Source: Pirellulales bacterium
GTDB lineage: Bacteria; Planctomycetota; Planctomycetia; Pirellulales; JAEUIK01
DNA: 64,000 nt
Assembly (NCBI GenBank): GCA_019694435.1
Contig: JAIBBZ010000027.1
Span: forward strand, 1 to 64,000
Direction: 5' to 3'
Positions within the stretch are counted from its first letter, which is position 1, and each line of letters opens with the position of its first letter. This document shows positions 17,427 to 26,819 of the stretch, in pieces. The notes under the pieces are model-generated. The model was not told the DNA's origin. It saw only the letters and a list, made by a program, of their open reading frames with translations, and did no database searches. The translations under genes were made by a program, and so were the position numbers.

Positions 17427-18427
17427 GCGCGCGGCTCCTCGGCGATCATCGGCGTGCGCAGCGTGCCGATCTTGTCGATCGTGGCTTCGAGCACGTCGCC
17501 GGGCTTGAGATAGGTGCCCGTCGCGTTGCCGACGCCGCTGGGGGTGCCCGTCGAAATCATATCGCCCGGCTCGAGCGTGCAGATGCTCGAAATGAACTCG
17601 ATCAGCGCCGCGACGGGAAAGATCATCTGGCCAGTCGTGGCGTTTTGTCTTACGTCGCCGTTCAAGGTGAGCTTCATCGCCAGCGCCTGGGGATCGCCGA
17701 TCGCGTCGGCCGAAGTGACACAGGGGCCGCACGGGCAAAAGCCGTCGAACCACTTGCCGTGCAGCCAGTCGAAGAAGGCATCTTTTTCCCGCGTCACGCG
17801 GCCGGGATTCGGGCGGAACTTGCGGTTCGAAATGTCGTTGAACACGGTGTAACCGGCCACGTACTCGAGCGCTTCGGCCTCTTTGACGGCCTTGCACTTC
17901 CGGCCGATCACGACGCCCAGCTCCAATTCCCAATCGATCGTGGCCGGCGAGATGCTCGGAATCTGCACCGGCTTGCCCGGATCGGTCAGGGTCGTCGACG
18001 GCGGCTTCATGAAGAAATAAGGAAACGTCTGCGCGCGCTCGGTGGCGGTGCCGCCCCCTTCCTTGATGTGATCGGCGTAGTTGCCGGCCAGTAGGAACAG
18101 CTTGTTCGGCCGAGGAATCGGCGTGAGCAGCTCGACTTCGGCGGTCGGTATCCCCAGACCCTTGGTAACGGTGTCGGCGTTGTGCTCGACCCAGGCGGCC
18201 ACTTTCCGTGCCAACGCGCGGCCCGAACCGTCCGGAAGCAGATAGGCGAGCAAGTCGCTCTGCTCGGCACCTTTCGGCAACGCGAGCTTGCCATGCGTGG
18301 CGTCGGCATGAACCTCGGCCGCGGCGATCAGCGGCACGATCTGTCGCTCGTCGTAGAAGCCAATCTCAACGGATCGAGCGGCAGCGTCGTCCGCGGAACC
18401 AGCACGGCGAAAACGGCAAAGTCGCAT
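17423..18427 (-). CDS. Fumarylacetoacetate hydrolase (FAH) family protein
   Basis: The product is 334 aa from the ATG at 18427; a TTG at 18439 would overlap the upstream stop. FAH-fold signatures are present: AGNYADHIKEGG, DWELELGVVIG with metal ligands Glu167 and Glu169, GYTVFNDISNR with Asp198, the conserved Lys141, and the C-terminal STGTPSGVG loop. Family members cleave acylpyruvates or decarboxylate and hydrate dienoate-type acids with Mg2+ or Mn2+, so a keto-acid or aromatic breakdown step is likely but the substrate is not determined. It is tightly packed between a methyltransferase and the SDR. The N-terminal ~100 residues are the usual smaller FAH subdomain. Confidence 0.88.
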   Translation of the reverse strand: MRLCRFRRAGSADDAAARSVEIGFYDERQIVPLIAAAEVHADATHGKLALPKGAEQSDLLAYLLPDGSGRALARKVAAWVEHNADTVTKGLGIPTAEVELLTPIPRPNKLFLLAGNYADHIKEGGGTATERAQTFPYFFMKPPSTTLTDPGKPVQIPSISPATIDWELELGVVIGRKCKAVKEAEALEYVAGYTVFNDISNRKFRPNPGRVTREKDAFFDWLHGKWFDGFCPCGPCVTSADAIGDPQALAMKLTLNGDVRQNATTGQMIFPVAALIEFISSICTLEPGDMISTGTPSGVGNATGTYLKPGDVLEATIDKIGTLRTPMIAEEPRA

Positions 18428-18435
18428 GGCTTGAC

Positions 18436-19242
18436 TCAACGGGTTGGAGTTTCCGACGGTTTTCCCGGCCAGCCGACCAGGTACGGGAACTTGATCGGTG
18501 CCTTCTGAACCTTGATTGTGCCCAGGTCCCAGTGGTAGTCGGTCGTGCCGAGCGACTGGACCAATCGGCGCATTTCCTCAGGCGTGTAGGTGCGCAACTG
18601 CGAGACGAATCCGTCCCAGGTGATCAACAGCGGCAGGATCGGCACCAGGTAGGTGAAGACCAGCGCCGGCCACCGCAGCGGTCGCACCAGCGGCGTGAGC
18701 AACAAAACCATAATCGGGATCGTCAAGCTGCTCAACACGCCCACCCAGGAGTGCTCGGCAACCTCGAACACACAGATGGCACGGCGCTGCTGTACGGCCG
18801 CCGCCAGGATTTGGCGCGCCGGCTCCGGCCGGAAGTGATGAAATCCCCCGACTATGGTCCGCACGCCGGGCGGGTTGTCGCGCCAATGGCGGGCGTCGAT
18901 CGGCCGGGGCTCGTAGCGTACGCCGTTTTCTGGCGAGTTGGCGAGGTGTGCCTGGGCCTCGGCATTCGGAAACAAATCGCTGAGCACGATCTGAAACTCC
19001 GGGCCCAGCCGCTGACGCAAACCAGGCACGAGGACGAGCATCGGTCCGCCGGCGCCGGAGCACAAATCGAGGACGTTCGTTTCGCCCGTGGCCTCGACCG
19101 CGGACACGATCTTGTCGGTCCACTCGGGCGGCAATTGGAGCACGCGGCGATAGCAGACCTCGAGGTAGCCGGTCATCGCGTCGCGCAGGAATCTCGGAAA
19201 CCAAGGCAGGTCGGTAAATTCGAACAAGTGGCGCCGAGGCAT
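18436..19242 (-). CDS. Class I SAM methyltransferase-like protein with membrane segments
   Basis: This 268-aa protein has motif I NVLDLCSGAGG (56-66), acidic motif II (VLSDLFPN) and a region IVGGFHHF at the motif IV position, all consistent with a Rossmann methyltransferase. Unlike most soluble enzymes it ends with two hydrophobic stretches at about 166-188 and 192-211, so it may be membrane-attached. The methyl acceptor cannot be deduced. It sits 51 bp after the sirtuin gene and just before the FAH gene on the same strand. Confidence 0.75.
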   Translation of the reverse strand: MPRRHLFEFTDLPWFPRFLRDAMTGYLEVCYRRVLQLPPEWTDKIVSAVEATGETNVLDLCSGAGGPMLVLVPGLRQRLGPEFQIVLSDLFPNAEAQAHLANSPENGVRYEPRPIDARHWRDNPPGVRTIVGGFHHFRPEPARQILAAAVQQRRAICVFEVAEHSWVGVLSSLTIPIMVLLLTPLVRPLRWPALVFTYLVPILPLLITWDGFVSQLRTYTPEEMRRLVQSLGTTDYHWDLGTIKVQKAPIKFPYLVGWPGKPSETPTR

Positions 19243-19293
19243 CGCTGGAAAGCACTCGCATAGAGATGTTGCCGAGCGCTGAATGTAGCCGAT

Positions 19294-20103
19294 TCAGACG
19301 CCGGCCAGACTCAGCAGCCGAGGAAGAATCGTCGCGGCCGTGCCGCGCAGCACGACGTCGCCCCTGGCGGCGTCCGGGTCGATCGTGATGATCGGCGCGC
19401 CGTGGGCGCGCGCCTCTTGCGGCAGTGACGCCGCGGGCCAGACCTCGCCCGAGGTGCCGACGATCAGCAGCAGGTCGCATTCGCGGACCGCGGCGAGCGC
19501 GTGCGACCAGGCCGGTTCAGCCATGGCTTCGCCAAAGAGTACCACGTTGGGACGGTAGATGCCTCGCACGTTGGCCCCGATCAGCTTGCGCAGCGCCAGC
19601 AGTGAGCGTGGCAACGCCAGCGAGCTGTCGAGCGCCGTTTGCAACGCGGCGACAATCCCGCGCAGCTCCTTCCGGGTCAGGCGCTTGACGAACTGTCCCT
19701 TGCGAGTGGTGATTTCCAGCAGCGAGCCGTGGATTTCATGGACTTGCCAACTGCCTGCCTCCTGGTGCAGGCCATCGATATTCTGGGTGACGATCGTAAC
19801 CGACGAGTGTTTTTCGAGTTGCACCAGCGCGCGGTAGCCGGCATGCGGCTCGGCAGCCGCGATCGGGGCCAGGGCCGTCGCGAGGAATCGGACAAACTCC
19901 CGGGGACGCGTCGAGGCGGTGCGCAGCAGCCCGGCGAAGGTGGCAAACTGCTCCGGAGGGAATTCCTCCCACAGGCCACCGGCGTCGCGGAAAGTTGGAA
20001 TGCCGGATTCGGCCGACATGCCGGCGCCGGTGAACACGACGATTTCCTGCGCGTTACGGACGAGCTCGGCTGCGCGCTGCAACCAGGTGTCAAGCTGGTT
20101 CAT
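19294..20103 (-). CDS. SIR2-family NAD-dependent deacylase without zinc cysteines
   Basis: The 269-aa product carries the sirtuin signatures GAGMSAESGIPTFR (26-39), TQNIDGLHQ (106-114), catalytic His125 in HEIHGS, RPNVVLFGE and the C-terminal LIVGTSGEVWPAA. These residues bind NAD and transfer the acyl group to ADP-ribose. The four Cys of the zinc ribbon that should follow HG are absent (ITTRKGQFVKRL and LALPRSLLALRKLI instead). The enzyme may therefore use a zinc-free structural module. It starts within a 4-base overlap with the upstream small membrane protein gene. The target protein is unknown. Confidence 0.85.
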   Translation of the reverse strand: MNQLDTWLQRAAELVRNAQEIVVFTGAGMSAESGIPTFRDAGGLWEEFPPEQFATFAGLLRTASTRPREFVRFLATALAPIAAAEPHAGYRALVQLEKHSSVTIVTQNIDGLHQEAGSWQVHEIHGSLLEITTRKGQFVKRLTRKELRGIVAALQTALDSSLALPRSLLALRKLIGANVRGIYRPNVVLFGEAMAEPAWSHALAAVRECDLLLIVGTSGEVWPAASLPQEARAHGAPIITIDPDAARGDVVLRGTAATILPRLLSLAGV

Positions 20104-20420
20104 GGGCCGGGACGTCCGAAGAGCAAGGCGATTTGAAAGATCGCGGCCTGCATGAGCAGCAGCGCCACCAGCCAGCGCAGAGCGATGCGGCGGATGTGCT
20201 GGCGATGAGCCGACGTCAACTCAGGATCGAAGGGCGCGACCAGGTACACGGTACCGAAGAATCCACACGCCGACAAAAGGACGAACGAAGCCAGCACCGC
20301 GAGCAGTTCAAGCATGCCGGCCACTGCCGCCGCGCGGATGGCGCCGAGCATGGCCGCGGCCAGCGTGACCCCGGCCAGCAAGCGGAACATCGTGAACTGG
20401 CGCGGCGACGGTGGATGCAT
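20100..20420 (-). CDS. Small membrane protein, three TM segments
   Basis: A 106-aa protein starting MHPPSPRQFTMF, with hydrophobic helices at about residues 12-33, 36-62 and 79-101 separated by a short charged loop (ELTSAHRQHIRR). No family is recognised. Its stop overlaps the sirtuin start by four bases, and it begins 11 bp after the upstream methyltransferase, so it belongs to the same transcript. Hydrophobicity and operon position support it as real. Confidence 0.7.
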   Translation of the reverse strand: MHPPSPRQFTMFRLLAGVTLAAAMLGAIRAAAVAGMLELLAVLASFVLLSACGFFGTVYLVAPFDPELTSAHRQHIRRIALRWLVALLLMQAAIFQIALLFGRPGP

Positions 20421-20431
20421 GATCGGGCAAG

Positions 20432-21169
20432 TCAATCCCGGCGCTCGGCCACCAGCGCGAGCGAGACGCCAAACGGCAGATCGAAGCGTTTGAGCAGGGC
20501 GAATTCCGCCCGCATGATGGCGTCGAATACCCGGTTGGTCCACGGTTCGCCGTGTTCGAAGGCCTCGAAGTCGCGGCCCCCGCGCGACAGCCGTAAAGTC
20601 CGCGCCGCGACCGCCAGCGGGAACAACAGCGTATTCCAATAAGTGGCCCGGCGCAGGCGAAAACCGTGCGCCTCGATCAGCCGCCGCGCCGAGCCGCGCG
20701 TGAAACGCCGAGCCGTCATCACGGCCTCGTCATGGGGGCTCGCGAGGAACTCGAACGCCGGCAACTCCAGAAAGATCGATCCGCCGGTGCGCAACACCCG
20801 GCGGAACTCGTCGAGCACGCGGCCCGGGTCGGGCACCCATTGATGGTAGAGCACGCTCGTCGAAACCACGGCGGCAAACGAGCCATCGTCAAAGGGCAAC
20901 TGGGCGACGTCGGCCTGTCGGACGTTGGTCAACCCGCGCTGCCGGCAGAATTCCAAGGCGTCGGGCGAAAGATCGACGCCGACGTGTTGCAGCGGATTGC
21001 CGAGTTCGGCCAGGTTGCGGCCCGTACCACACCCGGCGTCGAGAATCGGCTCGGTACGCCAGCCGGGCAGGTAGCGGTCCAGATGGAAGAACAACACGCG
21101 GCGCAACTGGCGATACCACCAGTGCCGGTCCTCGACGCGATACATCGTGGCGTATTCGGCGGTGTTCAC
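20432..21169 (-). CDS. Class I SAM methyltransferase (type 11-like)
   Basis: The GTG start at 21169 overlaps the upstream stop (GTGA). The 245-aa product has motif I ILDAGCGTGRN (43-53), GVDLSPDAL with the acidic ribose-binding Asp, LPFDDGSFAAVVSTSVLYH and RVLRTGGSIFLELP, which fit Methyltransf_11/UbiE-like enzymes. An N-terminal Trp/Tyr-rich segment EDRHWWYRQLRR is typical of methyltransferases in sugar or lipid clusters. The acceptor is unknown. The neighbouring upstream gene is another methyltransferase of the same class, so the pair may act in one pathway. Confidence 0.82.
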   Translation of the reverse strand: MNTAEYATMYRVEDRHWWYRQLRRVLFFHLDRYLPGWRTEPILDAGCGTGRNLAELGNPLQHVGVDLSPDALEFCRQRGLTNVRQADVAQLPFDDGSFAAVVSTSVLYHQWVPDPGRVLDEFRRVLRTGGSIFLELPAFEFLASPHDEAVMTARRFTRGSARRLIEAHGFRLRRATYWNTLLFPLAVAARTLRLSRGGRDFEAFEHGEPWTNRVFDAIMRAEFALLKRFDLPFGVSLALVAERRD

Positions 21170-21771
21170 GTCGGCCTGGGCCGCGGGGTGCAATCGTAAA
21201 ACACGGTGCGAAAAAACTGGTCGACGAGTTCCTCGCGGGCCGCGATGTGATAGTGGCGCTCGAGCGCCTCGCGATACTGCTGTTCGTCGCGAAAATGGTT
21301 CCCCTCGTCGAGCCATTCCAACGACCAGGCGACCGGCCGCCAGGGATTGATCGGGCGGATCGGGTCGGCAAAGTAGAGCCTGCCGCTGGGGCGCAGCACG
21401 CGGCCGATTTCGGTCAGGATGCGGTCGAGCGTCGCGTCGTCGACATGATGGCCGACGCTGAAGCACAGCACCGTATCGAACGTGGCGTCGGCAAATTCGA
21501 GCCGATCGCCCGGCATCTGCGCAAACGTGCCGGGACGTTCGGCCTGGCAATAGGCCACGTACTTGGGATTCGGATCGACGCCCGTGTAGTCATGGCCCGA
21601 GAAGGCAAAGCAGCCGCTGCCGCAGCCGACGTCGAGGATCTTGCCGGGAGGGCGCTGCGCATAGCGCCGCAACAGCAGGTCGCGGAGTGGGTAGGGGTCG
21701 CCGCCGGTGAGCAGTTGATAGCCGCGCGAAAAGCCTTCCTGAATCAGGTTGTAAAACGCGCCGCTCTTCAT
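21166..21771 (-). CDS. Class I SAM methyltransferase (type 11-like)
   Basis: The 201-aa product has motif I ILDVGCGSGCF (45-55), GVDPNPKYV, FADATFDTVLCFSVGHHV and RVLRPSGRLYFADP, a compact methyltransferase core. The ATG at 21771 overlaps the stop of the GT2 gene by four bases, and its own stop overlaps the next methyltransferase start. It is thus the second gene of the coupled operon. Acceptor unknown; a lipid or polyisoprenoid-linked product is possible from the context. Confidence 0.82.
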   Translation of the reverse strand: MKSGAFYNLIQEGFSRGYQLLTGGDPYPLRDLLLRRYAQRPPGKILDVGCGSGCFAFSGHDYTGVDPNPKYVAYCQAERPGTFAQMPGDRLEFADATFDTVLCFSVGHHVDDATLDRILTEIGRVLRPSGRLYFADPIRPINPWRPVAWSLEWLDEGNHFRDEQQYREALERHYHIAAREELVDQFFRTVFYDCTPRPRPT

Positions 21772-22712
21772 GGCGAGCTGCCGCGCTTAACGTAGCGCAC
21801 CACGAATTGCGGAGTCCGCGACAGGTCGAGGAACATCCGGCCGAGATATTCGCCGATGACCCCCATGATGAACAGTTGCACGCCGGAGAAGAACACGATC
21901 GTGACCAGCACGGTGGGAATCCCGACGGTCAGGTTCTGCGTGATCCACAGCTTGTCGAGAATGATCACCAGCAGCAGCAAGGCGCTGACGCCCGCGGTCA
22001 AAACGCCGATCAAGGCGGCCAGGCGCAGCGGCAAGATGCTGAAATTGAGGAACATGTTCAGCCACAAGGCCACGAGCTTGCGCAGCGTATAGTTCGAACG
22101 CCCCTGCTCGCGGGCGTGGTGCTCGACGGTCAATTGGCCGATGTTCCGAGTCGAGCGCAGAATCAGCCCGTCGATGTAGGGGAAGGCACCCTGGTATTTG
22201 ATGATCTCATCGACCAGGAATCGATTGAGCACTTTGAAGCTCGACAGGTACAAGTCCGGCGGCTTCTTGAGCATGACGTTGGCCAGCCGGTCGTTGAAGG
22301 CGCTCCCCAGGTTGCGAAACCAGGAGTGCTGCTTGACGGCATACCGGCCGTAGACCACGTCGTAGCCGCGCCGCTCGGCCTCGTCGCGCATGCGGACGAT
22401 GTCGTCCGGGGCATGTTGGGCATCGTCGTCGAGGATGCCGACGTAGGCGCCCCGGGCATGGGTCAGGCCGCAAAGCACGGCGCTGTGCTCGCCGAAATTC
22501 CGCGCGAGGTGAACGAACACGACCGTCTCGGGGTGCGCCTCGGCGATCCGGCGGCAGACGGCTTCGCTGTCGTCGGGCGAACCGTCGTTGACCAGCACGA
22601 CTTCAAAACTGCGGCCACGGCAGGTTTCGTGAATGCGCTCGACCAGGGGCCCAATCGAGGCGCTCCCGTTGTAGACGGGAATCACGAACGACAAGTCGAT
22701 CACTAGACTCAT
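21768..22712 (-). CDS. GT2 glycosyltransferase, polyprenyl-phosphate type
   Basis: A 314-aa protein starting MSLVIDLSFVIPVYNG. Its GT-A fold has VLVNDGSPDDSE and GILDDDAQH (DxD-type Asp 95-97), then RNFGEHSAVLCGLTHARG. Two C-terminal TM helices (about 230-257 and 267-290) and a basic tail RYVKRG follow. This layout matches DPM1, ArnC and GtrB-type enzymes that load a sugar from a nucleotide donor onto undecaprenyl phosphate at the inner membrane. It is the first gene of the minus-strand operon that continues to 16377. The start at 22712 lies in a 198-bp divergent gap with the M20 gene. Confidence 0.88.
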   Translation of the reverse strand: MSLVIDLSFVIPVYNGSASIGPLVERIHETCRGRSFEVVLVNDGSPDDSEAVCRRIAEAHPETVVFVHLARNFGEHSAVLCGLTHARGAYVGILDDDAQHAPDDIVRMRDEAERRGYDVVYGRYAVKQHSWFRNLGSAFNDRLANVMLKKPPDLYLSSFKVLNRFLVDEIIKYQGAFPYIDGLILRSTRNIGQLTVEHHAREQGRSNYTLRKLVALWLNMFLNFSILPLRLAALIGVLTAGVSALLLLVIILDKLWITQNLTVGIPTVLVTIVFFSGVQLFIMGVIGEYLGRMFLDLSRTPQFVVRYVKRGSSP

Positions 22713-22910
22713 GAAGCGTCGAGAGAGTGGGCCGGGCGACGAGAGCAGGTCCGGCGAATGACGGACCGGACGGCAAGCCTCCATCATATCACGGCAACCG
22801 GCATGGACCGACGCCCGGGACTTGCGCGGGATCGGGCCTTGAGGGATACTGGACCTGTTAGACGGGTTGCAACGTCTGGGACGCATTGGAACGGTGCGAG
22901 GCCGGAGGAC

Positions 22911-24233
22911 ATGTACGTGGCAAAGCGAGTTGCGGTTGGCCGAGTCGGCGTGGCGGCGTTATTGGGCTGGATGCTGGCCGCTCCTGTGTACGGCGAAGAC
23001 CCGGCCGCCTGGACCAAAGCGAATCTCGATTCGCTGGTGAGCCTGTACCAGCACTTCCATCAACATCCCGAGTTGTCGTACCACGAGGAGCAGACCGCGG
23101 CGAAGCTGGCCGACGAATTGCGCCAAGTGGGTGCCGAGGTGACCACCGGCGTCGGCGGGCACGGTGTGGTGGGCGTGGCCCGCAATGGCGACGGGCCGAC
23201 GCTCTTGATTCGCGCCGACATGGACGCCCTGCCCGTCACCGAAGAGACCGGGCTGGTCTATGCCTCAAAACAGCGCGCCACCGACGATGACGGAGGCGAC
23301 GTGGGTGTGATGCACGCCTGCGGGCACGACATACACGTTACGACGCTGGTCGGCGTGGCCCGCTACCTGCTGGGGCACCGCGACGCGTGGCGCGGCACGG
23401 CCTTGTTCCTTTGCCAGCCGGCCGAAGAACGCGGCGGCGGGGCCAAGGCAATGCTCGACGACGGGCTGTTCCAACGATTCGGCAAACCGGACCTGGCCGT
23501 GGCTTTGCACGTCGATGCGACGCTGGCCGCCGGCAAGGTCGGCTATCGCGCGGGCTACACGCTCGCCAATGTCGACAGCGTCGATGTGACGCTGGTCGGC
23601 CGCGGCGGGCACGGTGCCTATCCGCATACGACGATCGATCCGATCGTCATGGCGGCCCGGCTGGTGCTCGATCTGCAAACGATCGTGAGTCGCGAAATCG
23701 AGCCCACGCAGCCGGCCGTGGTGACGGTCGGTTCGATTCACGGCGGCACGAAGCACAACGTGATCGGCGATCGCTGCCACTTGCAGATTACCTGCCGCAG
23801 CTATACCGACGAGGTGCGGCAGCATTTGCTCGATGCGATTGTCCGCAAGGCCCAGGCCACGGCTGCCGCAGCCGGGGCGCCCGAACCGGAGATCAAAGTT
23901 TCCGAAGGGACGCCCGCCATGTTCAACGACGAAAAGCTCGTCGAACGTGTCACGGCGAGCCTGCAACGGGCCCTCGGCAACGAGCAGGTCGTGCTGTCCG
24001 AGCAATCGATGGGTGGGGAAGACTTCAGCCAGTTCGGCCGAGCGGGCGTGCCGATCTGCATGTTTCGCCTGGGTTCGGTCGATGCCCAGCGTCTGGCCGG
24101 CTACGAACGGGTGAAACAGCCGCCGCCGTCGTTGCACTCGTCGCGGTATTACCCCGATGCGCCGCAGAGCTTGCAAACGGGCGTGACGGCCATGGCGTCG
24201 GTGGTGCTCGATCTGCTGCCGGTGGGGAACTAG
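22911..24233 (+). CDS. M20-family amidohydrolase, exported
   Basis: The product is 440 aa with a signal peptide (VGVAALLGWMLAAPVYGED, cut near residue 28). The M20D metal and catalytic residues are visible: MHACGHDIH (135-141), CQPAEERGGG (Glu 172-173), GRGGHGAYPH and the C-terminal MGGEDFSQF and SLHSSRYYP motifs. Family members hydrolyse N-acyl or amide bonds of amino acids (hippurate, IAA-amino acid or N-acetyl amino acids). The export signal suggests action in the periplasm, feeding amino acids to the cell. GGAGG lies very close to the ATG, so a GTG at 22917 is a possible start. It is followed within 5 bp by the next gene. Confidence 0.88.
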   Translation: MYVAKRVAVGRVGVAALLGWMLAAPVYGEDPAAWTKANLDSLVSLYQHFHQHPELSYHEEQTAAKLADELRQVGAEVTTGVGGHGVVGVARNGDGPTLLIRADMDALPVTEETGLVYASKQRATDDDGGDVGVMHACGHDIHVTTLVGVARYLLGHRDAWRGTALFLCQPAEERGGGAKAMLDDGLFQRFGKPDLAVALHVDATLAAGKVGYRAGYTLANVDSVDVTLVGRGGHGAYPHTTIDPIVMAARLVLDLQTIVSREIEPTQPAVVTVGSIHGGTKHNVIGDRCHLQITCRSYTDEVRQHLLDAIVRKAQATAAAAGAPEPEIKVSEGTPAMFNDEKLVERVTASLQRALGNEQVVLSEQSMGGEDFSQFGRAGVPICMFRLGSVDAQRLAGYERVKQPPPSLHSSRYYPDAPQSLQTGVTAMASVVLDLLPVGN

Positions 24234-24237
24234 CACC

Positions 24238-24840
24238 GTGCGCGGCAGCTCGGCCCGACATCCAGGTCCAACACCGCCTCCGACGGGCATCATCGTCGAG
24301 ACGGCCGGCGCCGAGGTCGATCCCCACGGCTCGACCGACACGGCGCCCAACCTGGTAGACCCGTCGCCTGGCACGAAACACGCACGGGGCTCGAGCGTCG
24401 AGATGCGCCGGCCGCCGGTGCCGCTGCGCTGGCAGACGTGGCCGGCCGGCGACGAACCGGGCACGACGCTGATTTTGTTGCTGGTATTCCTGACCGTGGG
24501 CGGGGCCGTCGCGGTCGCCACGGCAAATCTCGGCTGGGGGCTCGTCGCGTTTGTCGCCGTGGCCCTGACGACCGCGCGCCATTGGACCACGACCAACTAC
24601 GAGACCAACCGCGAAGGCCTGCAGATCGAGGCCTTTGGCCGCGTGCGGCGGCTGCGCTGGACGAACGTCCACGGCTGGTACGAAGGGCGGCGCGGCGTCT
24701 GGCTCATCGCTCCGCGTGCGCCGCTGCCTTGGGAATGGATCGGCGGCGTGTATCTCGCCTGGCCGGTCCACCGCGATGCTCTGCGGTCGACCCTAGGGCA
24801 TTATCTCGGTCCGGCGAGCAAGTCGGTTAGCTCGCCTTGA
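24238..24840 (+). CDS. Small membrane protein of unknown function
   Basis: A 200-aa frame from a GTG at 24238, four bases after the M20 stop. The first ~55 residues are low-complexity and may be untranslated if the ATG at 24403 is used. Residues ~75-115 form a pair of TM helices. A soluble C-terminus with aromatic residues follows (NREGLQIEAFGRVRRLRW, NVHGWYEGRRGVWLI), resembling PH-like or YcxB-like domains of small membrane proteins. Its last 14 bases overlap the end of the convergent oppF gene. Confidence 0.55.
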   Translation: MRGSSARHPGPTPPPTGIIVETAGAEVDPHGSTDTAPNLVDPSPGTKHARGSSVEMRRPPVPLRWQTWPAGDEPGTTLILLLVFLTVGGAVAVATANLGWGLVAFVAVALTTARHWTTTNYETNREGLQIEAFGRVRRLRWTNVHGWYEGRRGVWLIAPRAPLPWEWIGGVYLAWPVHRDALRSTLGHYLGPASKSVSSP

Positions 24841-25814
24841 AACACGCTACCTGGTGCGAGGTGCCTTCCAGCGGCGGTGGCGTCACCGTGCAGCGCGTTT
24901 CGGCGATCGGGCAGCGGTCGGCAAAAGGGCAACCGGGGTAGTGACGATCGGGCGACGGCACTTCGCCCCGCAGCACGATCCGCGAACGGCGCCGCTCGAT
25001 GGCCGGATCGGGAATCGGCACGGCCGACAACAGGGCCTGCGTATAGGGGTGCCGTGGGTTGCGATAGAGCTCGTCGGCGTCGGCCACTTCGACGATCCGC
25101 CCCAGGTACATCACTGCCACGCGATCGGAGATGTGCCGTACCACGGCCAGGTCGTGTGCGATGAACACGTAGGCCAGGTTCAGTCGTCGCTGCAGATCGA
25201 CGAGCAGGTTGATCACCTGGGCCTGGATCGAGACGTCGAGCGCCGAGACCGGTTCATCGCACAGGATCAGCCGCGGCTCGACGGCCAGGGCCCGGGCGAT
25301 TCCGATCCGCTGCCGCTGTCCGCCGGAAAACTCGTGCGGGTAGCGATTCAGAAACCGCGGGTTCAGCCCCACGAGATCCATCAATCGCAAGACTTCCAGC
25401 TCGCGGCGCCGGCGATCATAGAGTCGAAAAATCTCCATCGGCTCGGCAATCGTGCGGCCGACGGTCATTCGCGGGTTGAGCGAAGCAAACGGGTCCTGAA
25501 AGATCATCTGGGCCACGCGACGATGGGGCAGCATGGCACCGTCGCCCAGACCCGTGATCGAGTGGCCGTCGAGCACGACAGTGCCGGAGGTCGGCCGCCC
25601 GAGGTTCAAAATGGCCCGGGCCGTGGTCGATTTGCCGCAACCGGATTCGCCGACGAGGCCCAAGGTCTGGCCCGGCTCGACGCGAAACGACACGCCGTCG
25701 ACTGCGCGAATCACTCCCGTGCGGCGCCGGAAGAACGGGCCCCGGCGGAACGGGAAATGAACCCGCAGGTCGGTGACCTCCAACAGCGGGCGTGTGGCCG
25801 TGGGCGGGGCGGTG

Positions 25815-25822
<8 letters not shown>
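24827..25822 (-). CDS. oppF: Oligopeptide ABC transporter ATPase, OppF-type
   Basis: The 331-aa product has Walker [11 protein letters not shown]-loop [14 protein letters not shown], the ABC signature FSGGQRQR, Walker [10 protein letters not shown]-loop SALD and the switch His in AHDLAV. The C-terminal Cys-rich block [16 protein letters not shown] is the Opp/Dpp extension that binds a 4Fe-4S cluster in some homologues. [16 protein letters not shown] is typical of OppF. It energises peptide import together with OppD at the inner membrane. It is the last gene of the oppABCDF operon and its start overlaps the oppD stop by eight bases. Confidence 0.93.
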
Positions 25823-26813
<991 letters not shown>

Positions 26814-26819
26814 ACCGGT

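Noticed and set aside
17427..17933. Longer N-terminus for the RmlD-like SDR
   Set aside because: This part is antiphase to the FAH gene and reads as Arg/His-rich noise; the GTGA overlap at 17423-17426 marks the real junction.
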